Shown here: positions 44,500 to 53,326 of the stretch, piece by piece
Position numbering within the stretch: the stretch's first letter is position 1
Layout: the number at the start of each line of letters is the position of its first letter
From: Polynucleobacter sp. Latsch14-2
GTDB lineage: Bacteria > Pseudomonadota > Gammaproteobacteria > Burkholderiales > Burkholderiaceae
Length of the DNA stretch: 64,000 nt
Direction of reading: 5' to 3'
NCBI RefSeq assembly: GCF_018881925.1
Contig: NZ_JACVPL010000004.1
Location: 89,952 to 153,951 of the forward strand
Notes under the pieces: model-generated
Seen by the model: the letters and a program-made list of their open reading frames with translations, nothing else
What the model was told of the DNA's origin: nothing
Database searches by the model: none
Program-made: the position numbers and the translations under genes

Positions 44500-45918
44500 A
44501 TGTCGCCAACATTTCTGACTGAACTGGAGTCTATCTTAGGCAAGAACTATGTTCTCACTTCAGCAGCCGACACCACGCCCTACCTGACCGACTGGCGTAA
44601 GCGCTATACCGGAAAAGCCTTGGCAGTCTTATTGCCGGGTAACGTCAAAGAAGTTGCAGCAATTGTGAAGGCGTGCGCAAAGGCCAATATCGCAATCGTT
44701 CCGCAAGGCGGTCATACAGGATTTTGTGGTGGTGCTACGCCAGATGCTAGTGGCAAGCAAGTCGTGCTGAACTTAAAGCGCATGAATCAAGTTCGTGAGA
44801 TTGATGCAAGCAATCAAACCATCAGTCTGGAAGCTGGCTGCATCCTACAAGCCGTTCAAGAAAGAGCGGTATCTGAAGGCTTTTTATTTCCATTGAGTTT
44901 AGGCGCCGAAGGTAGTTGCATGATTGGCGGCAATCTTGCCACGAATGCTGGCGGCACTAATGTATTGCGCTATGGCAATACTCGTGATTTATGCCTAGGC
45001 CTTGAAGTTGTCACCGCTCAAGGTGAAATCTGGAATGGGCTTAAAGGCTTGCGCAAAGATAACACTGGCTATGACCTGCGTGATTTATTTATTGGATCAG
45101 AAGGTACGCTAGGCATTATTACAGCTGCAGTGATGAAACTCCATCCATTGCCGATTTCCCAATGGACCACCCTTGTTGCCACCGAAGATATTGCCGCGAC
45201 TATTGCACTGCTTAATTTATTTCAAAAGCGCGCAACATCTCTGCTGACTGGTTTTGAAATGATGACTCAAGAGAGTCTCGCTTTGAACGAAAAACACTTT
45301 CCGCAGATGACAAATCCTCTGCAGAATAATCCGCCGTTGACTATCCTGATTGAGCTCTCCGATCACGAGAGCGAAGCACACGTTCGTCAATTATTGGAAT
45401 CGATTTTGGAGGAGGCTTTTGAAGCCGGCATAATTAGCAACGCTGTCATTGCGAGCAACCTAAGTCAGGCCAATTCTTTTTGGCATATGCGCGAACATAT
45501 CACCCTAGCTCAAGCAGCTGAAGGTGCCAACCTTAAGCATGACATTACCATCCCCCTTTCCGCCCTTGAAAGCTTTATTTACGAAACCGATCAATTGGTC
45601 AGAGCTAAATACCCCGGCGTTCGAATCATCAATTTTGGCCACCTGGGGGATGGCAATCTCCACTACAACATTGCGCCGCCAGAGGGATCTGATGCCCAAG
45701 CATTCAATTTGGCTAATGAAAAGCCAATCCATGAGCTAATTTATGCTCAAGTTGAGCGTTGCAAAGGCTCTATTTCGGCGGAACATGGTGTCGGACAACT
45801 TAAATTGGATGGCCTGAGGGCTCATAAAGGTGAAGTTGCCCATGAGCTCATGAAAACTTTAAAAAGGGCTTTAGACCCCCAAAATATCCTCAACCCCCAT
45901 AAAGTTGTCTCGATTTAG
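44500..45918 (+). CDS. FAD-linked 2-hydroxyacid dehydrogenase (GlcD/D-lactate type)
   Basis: A 472-residue flavoprotein of the FAD_binding_4 / FAD-oxidase_C class. PQGGHTGFCGGATPD near residue 68 binds the FAD pyrophosphate; MIGGNLATNAGGTNVLRYG follows; the C-terminal domain has FGHLGDGNLHYN near 379 and SAEHGVGQLK near 425. These enzymes oxidise D-lactate, D-2-hydroxyglutarate or glycolate. The exact substrate cannot be fixed from sequence; no iron-sulfur partner is adjacent. Twelve bp after the DUF2069 stop, likely one transcript with wrbA. Confidence 0.9.
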   Translation: MSPTFLTELESILGKNYVLTSAADTTPYLTDWRKRYTGKALAVLLPGNVKEVAAIVKACAKANIAIVPQGGHTGFCGGATPDASGKQVVLNLKRMNQVREIDASNQTISLEAGCILQAVQERAVSEGFLFPLSLGAEGSCMIGGNLATNAGGTNVLRYGNTRDLCLGLEVVTAQGEIWNGLKGLRKDNTGYDLRDLFIGSEGTLGIITAAVMKLHPLPISQWTTLVATEDIAATIALLNLFQKRATSLLTGFEMMTQESLALNEKHFPQMTNPLQNNPPLTILIELSDHESEAHVRQLLESILEEAFEAGIISNAVIASNLSQANSFWHMREHITLAQAAEGANLKHDITIPLSALESFIYETDQLVRAKYPGVRIINFGHLGDGNLHYNIAPPEGSDAQAFNLANEKPIHELIYAQVERCKGSISAEHGVGQLKLDGLRAHKGEVAHELMKTLKRALDPQNILNPHKVVSI

Positions 45919-46009
45919 TCTAGTTTTATTGAATTTTTAATAAATATTTTGTAATTCTTGTCATCTCGCCCTCTTTACTATGCGTTGTATGCCCATGGAG
46001 GTGACAAAT

Positions 46010-46198
46010 ATGTCAACAAGACTCAAACGTTGGGCTCGGTCAATTCAGCAGATTAATTTGTCTAAAAAGACAGATCCTGAAGTGGCAATTGGCTATCTAG
46101 ATAGCAAATACCGTGATATTGCATGGCGTTATATCCGCATTTTGGGCTTTGAACGCACCATTAGCTTCATGGCTAGCAATAACTTCCATCCAGAATAA
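46010..46198 (+). CDS. Small conserved-looking protein, unknown
   Basis: A 62-residue basic protein (MSTRLKRWARSIQQINLSKK, then WRYIRILGFERTISFM). The ATG at 46010 is chosen over one at 45980 because it is preceded by GGAGGTGA, a near-perfect ribosome binding site; the protein would be cytosolic. It is followed at once by a strong terminator, so it is a genuine short transcript. No domain recognised. Confidence 0.65.
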   Translation: MSTRLKRWARSIQQINLSKKTDPEVAIGYLDSKYRDIAWRYIRILGFERTISFMASNNFHPE

Positions 46199-46213
46199 GC
46201 ACCTCAAATACAG

Positions 46214-46246
46214 ACCCTAGATTATTGATTTATCTAGGGTTTTTTG
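46214..46246 (+). terminator. Rho-independent terminator
   Basis: Stem ACCCTAGA/TCTAGGGT (46214-46221 with 46233-46240), 11-nt loop, followed by TTTTTTG. Lies after the 62-residue gene and ten bp before the stop of the convergent MFS gene. Confidence 0.88.
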
Positions 46247-46254
46247 TTTGCTAC

Positions 46255-47451
46255 TCAAGCAGTCTGATTGGGCGCATTAGCCCTAAAAACCCAAGTTGCC
46301 AGCAGCGCCAAGGCGCATAGCGCGCACGATCCTGAAAACAGGAAGGCGTAAGTCGGACTATGGGATTCATAAATCCAGCCAAAGATAAAAGAGGCTGGAA
46401 ACAGCATTACCCCAGAAATTAAGTTAAACCACCCAAAGGCAGTCCCAGCCATACCTAGAGGCGCCATATCAGCAACCAACGCCTTCTCAACACCTTCTGT
46501 AGCCGCTTTAAATAAGCCATAAATCCCAAATAAGAGGCAAATCGTCCAAATGGAGATATTGGGCAAGCTCATGGCCATATAAAAGAAGGCGAAAGCTAGC
46601 CAGGCAATCAAAATAAAGTACTTCCGGCTAAAGCGATCTGACAAGGCAGAAAGTGGTGTTCCAAAGATGGTAGTGATCAAAGAAATGGCTGCCCATAGCA
46701 AAGGAATTTGCTCCTGCGGCACGCCAGCATCTCTCGCCCTTAATAACAAAAACATGTCAGAAGAATTGCCAAGGGCAAATAAGCCGACAACAAAAATATA
46801 GCGTCTCAATTGCGGGGGCAACCCTTCCATGCTCCATGTGAATTTCTTTGGGATCACAGAAGCTTCTCTTGCCGGCTCTTTGAGGCAAAGGGCTAACACT
46901 ACCGTAATGACTCCCGGAATGACTGCCCAAAGAAAGATATCTCGCAAAGGAACATTTAAGGATAAAAGCAAAGCAGCAAGCAATGGACCGACTACGGCAC
47001 CGGCATTATCCATAGATCTATGAAGCCCAAAGGTAATGCCTCTTTGGTCGGTGGGAACACTTTCAGCTAGCAACACATCGCGGGGTGAACTTCTTAAACC
47101 CTTTCCTAGACGATCTGTAAACCGAATCAAGAGCACCCAAGTCCAGGAGCTGGCTAGAGCAATCAAGGGTCGACCAATGCCTGCTAACAAGTAGCCAATC
47201 ACAATCCAAGGCTTGGATCTTTTGGTTCGATCCACGATCACACCAGAAACCAGCTTGAAGATGCTAGATGTTGCTTCTGCAATGCCCTCAACAATACCAA
47301 GTGCGCGAGGACCCGCCATTAAGACCGAGGTCAAATATAGGGGCATTAAGGGGTATAGCATTTCGCTCGCAGAATCATTCACAAAGCTAATTAGGCCAAT
47401 GAGCCAAACTGTTCTAGGAAGTGAGCGTAAGGTTTTCCACATGTTTTTCAA
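46255..47451 (-). CDS. MFS transporter
   Basis: A 398-residue, 12-helix major facilitator. GVIVDRTKRSKPWIVIGYL is the loop 2-3 motif; RFTDRLGKGLRSSPRDVLL and TFGLHRSMDNAGAVVGPLL match a broad bacterial clade of drug/metal-type efflux proteins. Substrate unknown. Single gene, convergent with the small gene to its left and divergent from the histone-like gene to its right. Confidence 0.87.
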   Translation of the reverse strand: MKNMWKTLRSLPRTVWLIGLISFVNDSASEMLYPLMPLYLTSVLMAGPRALGIVEGIAEATSSIFKLVSGVIVDRTKRSKPWIVIGYLLAGIGRPLIALASSWTWVLLIRFTDRLGKGLRSSPRDVLLAESVPTDQRGITFGLHRSMDNAGAVVGPLLAALLLSLNVPLRDIFLWAVIPGVITVVLALCLKEPAREASVIPKKFTWSMEGLPPQLRRYIFVVGLFALGNSSDMFLLLRARDAGVPQEQIPLLWAAISLITTIFGTPLSALSDRFSRKYFILIAWLAFAFFYMAMSLPNISIWTICLLFGIYGLFKAATEGVEKALVADMAPLGMAGTAFGWFNLISGVMLFPASFIFGWIYESHSPTYAFLFSGSCALCALALLATWVFRANAPNQTA

Positions 47452-47586
47452 TGTATCACTAAAAGTCAGTATGAAAAAAACCGGTGATTACTGTCATAAA
47501 CACTTGAAACTAAAGAGAATAAAACATAGGATCAAAGAGTCGGGTATTTACACGCAAAGATATAACAATTCAATATAGGAATAATC

Positions 47587-47868
47587 ATGAGCCAAAAGAA
47601 ATTAGTTAAACAGTTACTAAAAAAACTCGATAAGTTGGAATCCGATAGAGAGAAGTTGATCGACAAATTAGCTAAAGCTTTGGATAAGATGGACAAGAAG
47701 GTAGTTGCAAAAAAAGCTCCGGCGAAGAAGGCTGCCGCTAAAAAAGTAGCTGCCAAGAAAGCTCCAGCTAAAAAAGTTGCTGCTAAGAAAGTTCCAGCGA
47801 AAAAGGCTCCAGCAAAGAAAGCGCCAGCTAAAAAAGTAGTTGCGCCAACTCCATCAACCTCAGCTTAA
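47587..47868 (+). CDS. Histone H1-like Lys/Ala-rich DNA-binding protein
   Basis: A 93-residue protein. Residues 1-37 form a charged coiled coil (KKLDKLESDREKLIDKLAKAL); residues 38-85 are about nine repeats of the AKKxPAKK type, like the tails of bacterial histone H1 homologues and AlgP. It should bind DNA or another polyanion and have a strongly basic tail. Preceded by AGGAA ribosome binding site. The PPK2 gene begins 13 bp after its stop codon, so the two are probably cotranscribed. Repeat number is likely to vary between strains. Confidence 0.88.
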   Translation: MSQKKLVKQLLKKLDKLESDREKLIDKLAKALDKMDKKVVAKKAPAKKAAAKKVAAKKAPAKKVAAKKVPAKKAPAKKAPAKKVVAPTPSTSA

Positions 47869-47881
47869 GTCAATCCACCTC

Positions 47882-48664
47882 ATGACTAAATTTACCAAGG
47901 CCCTTGAGCCAGTAAAAAGTCATGAGGATCAATTAAAACTTCTGCAGATTGAATTAGTCAAACTACAAAAAAATATCATTCAAAAAGGTGAGCGGCTCCT
48001 GGTTATCTTAGAGGGTCGTGACACTGCTGGTAAAGATGGCACTATCAAACGTATCACTGAACATTTAAGCCCGAGGGATACTCGAGTTGTCGCGCTAAAT
48101 AAGCCCTCCCCAAGAGAGGAAGGCGAGTGGTATTTCCAGCGCTATGTTGCCGAACTACCTAGCGCAGGTGAGTTCACCATCTTTAATCGCAGCTGGTACA
48201 ACCGAGCTGGCGTTGAAAAAGTCATGGGCTTTTGTACTGACACACAATACAAAAAGTTCATGAATACCGTGAATGACTTTGAAGCCTTACTGGTAGGTTC
48301 TGGCATCCAAATCCTGAAGTATTACCTAGACATTACTAAAGATGAACAAGCTGCGCGCTTAAAGAGTCGAGAGACTGATCCACTCAAACAGTGGAAGACT
48401 AGCCCAATAGATCAACAGGCCCAGAAATATTGGAAGACTTACAGTACGGCGCGTGATCTGATGCTCAAAAAGACCAATAGCGCAGATGCTCCTTGGACGG
48501 TAATTCATGCGAACGATAAAAAACTTGCTCACCTCAATTTGATTCGAGACCTTCTATCGAGAGTGAATTATCCCCAAAAAGACAAAAAAATCTTGAAAGT
48601 AGATTCTAAGATTGTTGTCTCTTGGTCAGCTAACTCCAGCAAGCTTCCTAAGTTAGCGCCTTAA
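47882..48664 (+). CDS. ppk2: Polyphosphate kinase 2 (PPK2)
   Basis: Reversible phosphate transfer between polyphosphate and nucleotides. 260 residues from ATG 47882; an upstream frame extension overlaps the histone-like gene and is not family sequence. Walker A LEGRDTAGKDGT near residue 42, Walker B-like region FNRSWYNRAGVEKVMGF, and the lid region TDPLKQWKTSPID are all PPK2 markers. Single-domain class; whether it prefers AMP, ADP or GDP cannot be read off. The last 30 residues are basic. Confidence 0.92.
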   Translation: MTKFTKALEPVKSHEDQLKLLQIELVKLQKNIIQKGERLLVILEGRDTAGKDGTIKRITEHLSPRDTRVVALNKPSPREEGEWYFQRYVAELPSAGEFTIFNRSWYNRAGVEKVMGFCTDTQYKKFMNTVNDFEALLVGSGIQILKYYLDITKDEQAARLKSRETDPLKQWKTSPIDQQAQKYWKTYSTARDLMLKKTNSADAPWTVIHANDKKLAHLNLIRDLLSRVNYPQKDKKILKVDSKIVVSWSANSSKLPKLAP

Positions 48665-49557
48665 GAAAAGAAAGTCTTCGCCTCCTCAATAAGTTCTGCG
48701 GGACACTCTTCCGGAATATAGTGGCCAGAAGGCACGTGACGACCGGTCACCTCATTGCTAGCTACCCTCTTCCAATCTTCAATTGGCGTAAAGCATTTAT
48801 TGACTAAGCCGTGCTCGCCCCACAGCACTCTAACAGGCATGGATAATTTTTTACCTACTGCACGATCTGCACGGTCATGCACTAAATCAATGGAGGCAGC
48901 AGCGCGATAGTCTTCACACATCGCATGCATGCCTTCTGGATTACTTGCACTAGCCAAATAATCAGCCCAACAGCCAGGATCGAAAATACCGGTGCCCGCA
49001 TAGCGGCCCATATGATTCTTCAACCAGTACTCCGGGTCGGCGCCAATCAGCGTTTCTGGGACTGGTTCTGGCTGAATCAGGAAAAACCAATGCCAGTAGC
49101 CTCGAGCAAATTCCATAGTGGTGTTTGCATACATGGTTAAGGTCGGGGAAATATCCAAGACCATCAACTTAAGAACGCTTTGTGGAAAATCTAGCGCCAA
49201 ACGATGTGAAACACGTCCACCGCGATCATGACCTAATAAGAAGAATTGTTCATGACCCAACAACTTCATGAGCGCATGCTGATCGGCCGCCATCGACCTT
49301 TTAGAATAAGTAGAATGATCCGTCTTGCCATGAGGCCTTGACGACGCGCCATAGCCTCGTAAGTCGGTCATAACGACTGAGTAGTATTTAGCCAATTCGG
49401 GGGCTACTCGATGCCAAATTGCCTTAGTCTGAGGAAAGCCGTGAAGCAATAACAAGGCAGGACCAGAGCCACCAGTTTGGCAGGCAATATTGATGGGGCC
49501 ATCTTCGGACTCTACAGTGAACTCTTTATCCTCAAACCCGGGAATGTGAAATGTCAT
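48661..49557 (-). CDS. Haloacetate-dehalogenase-like alpha/beta hydrolase
   Basis: A 298-residue cytosolic hydrolase. HGFPQTKAIWH (oxyanion region), nucleophile Asp near residue 111 in LLGHDRGGRVSHRLALD, acid Asp in LDISPT, the YWHWFFLIQPEP segment whose His/Trp bind halide in fluoroacetate dehalogenases, and catalytic His in GHYIPEE near 280. The RxxxR after the nucleophile (DRGGRVSHR) and the HW pair favour haloacetate dehalogenase over epoxide hydrolase. Overlaps the end of ppk2 by 4 bp, convergent. Confidence 0.85.
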   Translation of the reverse strand: MTFHIPGFEDKEFTVESEDGPINIACQTGGSGPALLLLHGFPQTKAIWHRVAPELAKYYSVVMTDLRGYGASSRPHGKTDHSTYSKRSMAADQHALMKLLGHEQFFLLGHDRGGRVSHRLALDFPQSVLKLMVLDISPTLTMYANTTMEFARGYWHWFFLIQPEPVPETLIGADPEYWLKNHMGRYAGTGIFDPGCWADYLASASNPEGMHAMCEDYRAAASIDLVHDRADRAVGKKLSMPVRVLWGEHGLVNKCFTPIEDWKRVASNEVTGRHVPSGHYIPEECPAELIEEAKTFFS

Positions 49558-49575
49558 TAGAAACTCTATAAAAAA

Positions 49576-49938
49576 TTAGCCGTTAGGGCAAGGCATCAAG
49601 CTACCAGTTTTGGTATTCAATTGCGGTTTACAAGGCGGTACTGGCTGAGCCTTTGGTGATGGCGCCGCCACTGGGATAGTTGAACTGGGCACACCTGAAG
49701 TCGAAGGGGTTGCAGGAACTACAGAAGTCATACCAACCGATGGCGTACTTGCCTGAGCACGCACAAATTGTTCGGGGCCTGGACAAGGCATTGTTGCTCC
49801 CGTTTTGGGATTCACAACTTCCTTACATTGAGGGTTGGCTTCAAGTCGAGACTCGATCTTAGTGATACTGCAAGCAGACAAAGTAACAATAGTGATCAGC
49901 AATATTCCGAGATATTTAGGTGCGTAAAATGTATTCAT
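49576..49938 (-). CDS. Lipoprotein, unknown function
   Basis: A 120-residue protein with a lipoprotein signal peptide ending in the lipobox LSAC (Cys 23). The mature part is mostly a Pro/Ser/Thr linker framed by two copies of a short repeat, NPKTGATMPCP near residue 44 and NTKTGSLMPCP at the end, each with Cys pairs (CKEV and CKPQ precede). Probably anchored in the outer membrane. It starts exactly at the last base of gltL (1-bp overlap of stop/start region), so it may be translated from the same transcript. Confidence 0.7.
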   Translation of the reverse strand: MNTFYAPKYLGILLITIVTLSACSITKIESRLEANPQCKEVVNPKTGATMPCPGPEQFVRAQASTPSVGMTSVVPATPSTSGVPSSTIPVAAPSPKAQPVPPCKPQLNTKTGSLMPCPNG

Positions 49939-50672
49939 TAGTTGGCCAATATTTTAGATAAAAAATCTTTAGCTCTTGGGGAGCGTGCGTCAGGGTTTCC
50001 AAAGAACTCATCCTTAGTGCAATCCTCAATGATTTTTCCTTGGTCCATAAAAATGACACGATGACTCACTTTGCGTGCAAAGCCCATTTCATGAGTAACG
50101 CAACACATGGTCATACCCTCATTTGCTAGCTTCACCATTACATCCAAAACCTCCCCCACCATTTCTGGATCTAGGGCTGACGTGGGCTCATCAAATAACA
50201 TAACGATGGGGTCCATACTAAGGGCGCGAGCAATCGCTACACGCTGCTGCTGGCCACCAGAAAGCTGCCCAGGAAATTTATCTTTTTGCGCCATCAAACC
50301 TACGCGCTCTAGATATTTCAGGCCATGCACTTTGGCCTCTTCCGCCGATCTACCAAGGACTTTAATTTGTGCGAGCGTCAGATTGTCGGTAATGCTTAAG
50401 TGCGGGAATAGTTCGAAGTGTTGAAACACCATCCCTACCCTTGCTCTTAACTTTGGCAAATTAGTCTTTGGGTCATGTAACCTCACACCATCAACCGAGA
50501 TCTCCCCTGATTGAAAGGGCTCTAAGGCATTAATAGTTTTGATCAGCGTGGATTTACCAGAACCAGATGGTCCGCAGATTACCACTACCTCTCCTTTTTT
50601 AATGGAGGTAGTGCAATCACTTAGCACCTGAAAAGAGCCGTACCATTTTGAGACATTTTGAAGTTCAATCAT
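49938..50672 (-). CDS. gltL: Glutamate/aspartate-type ABC transporter ATPase
   Basis: ATP-binding subunit of a polar amino-acid importer. 244 residues: Walker [10 protein letters not shown] near 34, Q loop [11 protein letters not shown], signature [15 protein letters not shown] near 137, Walker [13 protein letters not shown]. Last of four consecutive genes encoding two permeases and a binding protein. Confidence 0.93.
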   Translation of the reverse strand: MIELQNVSKWYGSFQVLSDCTTSIKKGEVVVICGPSGSGKSTLIKTINALEPFQSGEISVDGVRLHDPKTNLPKLRARVGMVFQHFELFPHLSITDNLTLAQIKVLGRSAEEAKVHGLKYLERVGLMAQKDKFPGQLSGGQQQRVAIARALSMDPIVMLFDEPTSALDPEMVGEVLDVMVKLANEGMTMCCVTHEMGFARKVSHRVIFMDQGKIIEDCTKDEFFGNPDARSPRAKDFLSKILAN

Positions 50673-50702
50673 GATGATTTATGCGCTTTGGAATAGGGCT
50701 AA

Positions 50703-51371
50703 TTAACGAATGATGGCAACGCTGGCTTGGATCTTGCGCACCACTTTGGAAAGTGAGAAACAAATGAGAAAGTAAGTTACCGCAGCCAAAATATAAGTTT
50801 CGATTGGGCGACCGTAGTTCTTGCCGGCAATTTCAAATCCCTTGAGTAAGTCATAAGCACCAATGGCATAAACCAAAGAGGTGTCTTGAAACAAGATGAT
50901 GGTCTGGGTCATGAAGATGGGGATCATATTTCTGAAAGCCTGTGGCAAAACAATAAAACGCATACTCTGACCATAAGTCATACCCAGCGCTTCTGCTGCG
51001 TAACCCTGATCTCTCGAAACAGATTGAATGCCAGCACGCACAATCTCTGAAAAAAAGGCGGCCTCAAAAGCAATAAAGGTAATCGTCGCAGAAAGATCGG
51101 CACCAATCGGTTTGCCAATCAAAATCGGAATAAGAAGAAAGAACCAAAGAATCACCATCACCAAAGGAATGGATCGCATGATGTTGACATAAAAAGTAGC
51201 CAGATACGCTAGAGCGGGTTTACCTGACAGCCTCATTAATGCCAAGCCAGTTCCAAATGCAATCCCACCAATAGTAGCAAACACAGTTAATTGCACACTG
51301 AACAACAAGCCCTTGAGGATGTAATTGGTAAAAAGATCCCAATTGTAAAAACTTAAGTCTAGGGTCAACAT
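50703..51371 (-). CDS. gltK: Amino-acid ABC transporter permease (GltK type)
   Basis: A 222-residue inner-membrane permease of the HisM family with about five helices. The EAA loop reads EALGMTYGQSMRFIVLPQAFRNMIP, which contacts the ATPase. Located 30 bp upstream of gltL and 11 bp after gltJ. Forms a heterodimer with GltJ. Confidence 0.92.
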   Translation of the reverse strand: MLTLDLSFYNWDLFTNYILKGLLFSVQLTVFATIGGIAFGTGLALMRLSGKPALAYLATFYVNIMRSIPLVMVILWFFLLIPILIGKPIGADLSATITFIAFEAAFFSEIVRAGIQSVSRDQGYAAEALGMTYGQSMRFIVLPQAFRNMIPIFMTQTIILFQDTSLVYAIGAYDLLKGFEIAGKNYGRPIETYILAAVTYFLICFSLSKVVRKIQASVAIIR

Positions 51372-51382
51372 ACGCGTAATTC

Positions 51383-52171
51383 CTAGTGAGCCAAGCTTGC
51401 ATCATGAGATGCAATAAACCCAGGAATACGGGTGCGTTTTTCAATCGTGGCCATGATGCGATTGACGGCGAACGCTGAAAAGGCATAGAGCAAAGTAACC
51501 GCCAAATAAATCTCGACACCTTTAGAGGTTTCTTCTTGGGCTTGCATAGCAAACAAGGTCAATTCAGGAACAGAAACAGCAAAAGCCACTGAAGAGTTTT
51601 TAATCAAATTCATGCTCTCTGAGGTCAATGGCGGAATCACAATACGCAGAGCCATGGGCAATAGAACATATCGATAGCTTTGAGCGGTTGTGAGGCCTAA
51701 GGCAGTTGCGGCAGCGAATTGCCCGCTAGGCAAGGACTGAATACCTGCCCTCACCTGCTCTGCAATCCGAGCAGAGGTAAAAAATCCCAAGGCGATACTG
51801 ACCAGCCAATAAGAAGGGAGCTGCTTCAGTGGCAAGATAAATGCAGGAATAACGTGGTACCACAAAAAGACTTGAACCAAGATAGGGATATTTCTGAATA
51901 ACTCTACCCAAGCCGTAGATAGTCGAACCAACCATTGGTTGAGTTTTCCACCATCAGGCAAAGTGCGCAAGGTACCCATAACAGCACCCAAAATTAAAGC
52001 AATTGTTAAACTGAGACCAGCAACGGCTAATGTCCAACCCCATGCCTTAATAAGCCAATCTAAATAACTAGGATCGCTGTTTTTGGCAAAGCCAAAGACC
52101 GCAGAGAAGCAGTGATCAACTAACTCTCCGTCTAAGGTGTTTCGACAAAAAACACCTAGATCTAAAGCCAT
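51383..52171 (-). CDS. gltJ: Amino-acid ABC transporter permease (GltJ type)
   Basis: A 262-residue permease. The longer N-terminus with CFSAVFGFAKNSDPSYLDWL is typical for GltJ. The EAA loop has ATALGLTTAQSYRYVLLPMA. It is followed by gltK on the same strand. Begins 33 bp after the binding-protein gene. Confidence 0.92.
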   Translation of the reverse strand: MALDLGVFCRNTLDGELVDHCFSAVFGFAKNSDPSYLDWLIKAWGWTLAVAGLSLTIALILGAVMGTLRTLPDGGKLNQWLVRLSTAWVELFRNIPILVQVFLWYHVIPAFILPLKQLPSYWLVSIALGFFTSARIAEQVRAGIQSLPSGQFAAATALGLTTAQSYRYVLLPMALRIVIPPLTSESMNLIKNSSVAFAVSVPELTLFAMQAQEETSKGVEIYLAVTLLYAFSAFAVNRIMATIEKRTRIPGFIASHDASLAH

Positions 52172-52204
52172 ATCAATAACTCGCTTTTGTTAAATTGCTT
52201 CAAA

Positions 52205-53119
52205 TTATTTCTTTGCGTAATCTTCCGCAGGTTTATCGTTTGGATTAGTCCAAGCATTTTTAGTAGCTGGAGACAATTCAAGACCTACAACAATATTTTT
52301 CGGTGGAATGGGTTTTAAGAACCATTTATCCCATAAGGCAGGCATTTTTCCACTTGCAACAATTTTGGCGATCGCAGTATTCACTGCTGCCTTGAACTCT
52401 GGGTCATTCTTAGGGACCATGATGCCAATGGGCTCAGTACTCAGAACTTCGCCAACGATTTTGAAGTCCTTAGGATTCTTGGCGTTAGCAATATTACCAG
52501 CCAGAATTGAGCCGTCCATCACAAAGGCATCCGCTCTTCCGGACTCTAACAACAAGAAGCTATCAGCGTGATCTTTACCAAATACCTCGTCAAAATTAAC
52601 GCCATTCGCCTTTTCATGCTTACGTAATAGCTGAACTGAAGTTGTACCTGTAGTCGTTGCAACTTTCTTGCCAACGAGTTGAGCGATGGAGCTAATGCCT
52701 GAGTTTGCCTTTACTGCAATACGAACTTCCTCAACATAAAGAGTGTTAGCAAAACCTACGTCTTTAGCACGTGCTGCTGTATTGGAAGTTGTGCCGCACT
52801 CAATATCAATGGTGCCATTTTGGATGAGAGGCACGCGATTTTGTGAGGTGACGGGTTGATAATTAACGCGCAAAGTGCTCAGGCCAAGCCTGTCTTTAAT
52901 GTCATTCAAAATCAGGCGACAAATCTCAACGTGATAGCCATCAAATTTCGAGCCACCGGTGGCGTACGACATCGGTATGGAAGATTCGCGCACCCCCATG
53001 GTAATAGCGCCGGTAGATTTAATTTTGTCTAAAGTAGGGCTTGCAGCCTGGGCAGTAAGAACGCTCGCCAAGAAAACAACCGCAACTAAACAGTTTCTAT
53101 GCAAATTTTTACTTTTCAC
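52205..53119 (-). CDS. gltI: Periplasmic glutamate/aspartate-binding protein
   Basis: A 304-residue solute-binding protein, signal peptide cleaved after LTAQA. SBP_bac_3 fold: DKIKSTGAITMGVRESSIPM near the mature start, DIECGTTSNTAAR in the hinge and a C-terminal MPALWDKWFLKPIPP. First gene of a gltIJKL operon. Likely ligands: glutamate and aspartate; other polar amino acids possible. Confidence 0.92.
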   Translation of the reverse strand: MKSKNLHRNCLVAVVFLASVLTAQAASPTLDKIKSTGAITMGVRESSIPMSYATGGSKFDGYHVEICRLILNDIKDRLGLSTLRVNYQPVTSQNRVPLIQNGTIDIECGTTSNTAARAKDVGFANTLYVEEVRIAVKANSGISSIAQLVGKKVATTTGTTSVQLLRKHEKANGVNFDEVFGKDHADSFLLLESGRADAFVMDGSILAGNIANAKNPKDFKIVGEVLSTEPIGIMVPKNDPEFKAAVNTAIAKIVASGKMPALWDKWFLKPIPPKNIVVGLELSPATKNAWTNPNDKPAEDYAKK

Positions 53120-53326
53120 GTATATAACCCATCACCTATTCAGATAAAAATATCTTCACTAGTATATCTATAGATACCGAAGCAAATCGAGCATGAACCC
53201 CCAATTAAGCACTTAAATAACCATTAGATATCCCTTCAGGGCTTTAAAAAGTGGGGTTTTGAAGTTGGATAGTCAGGCCATAAATTCTGGAGTAAAGTGA
53301 GTCAAACTAGATAAATGGAGACCTTT

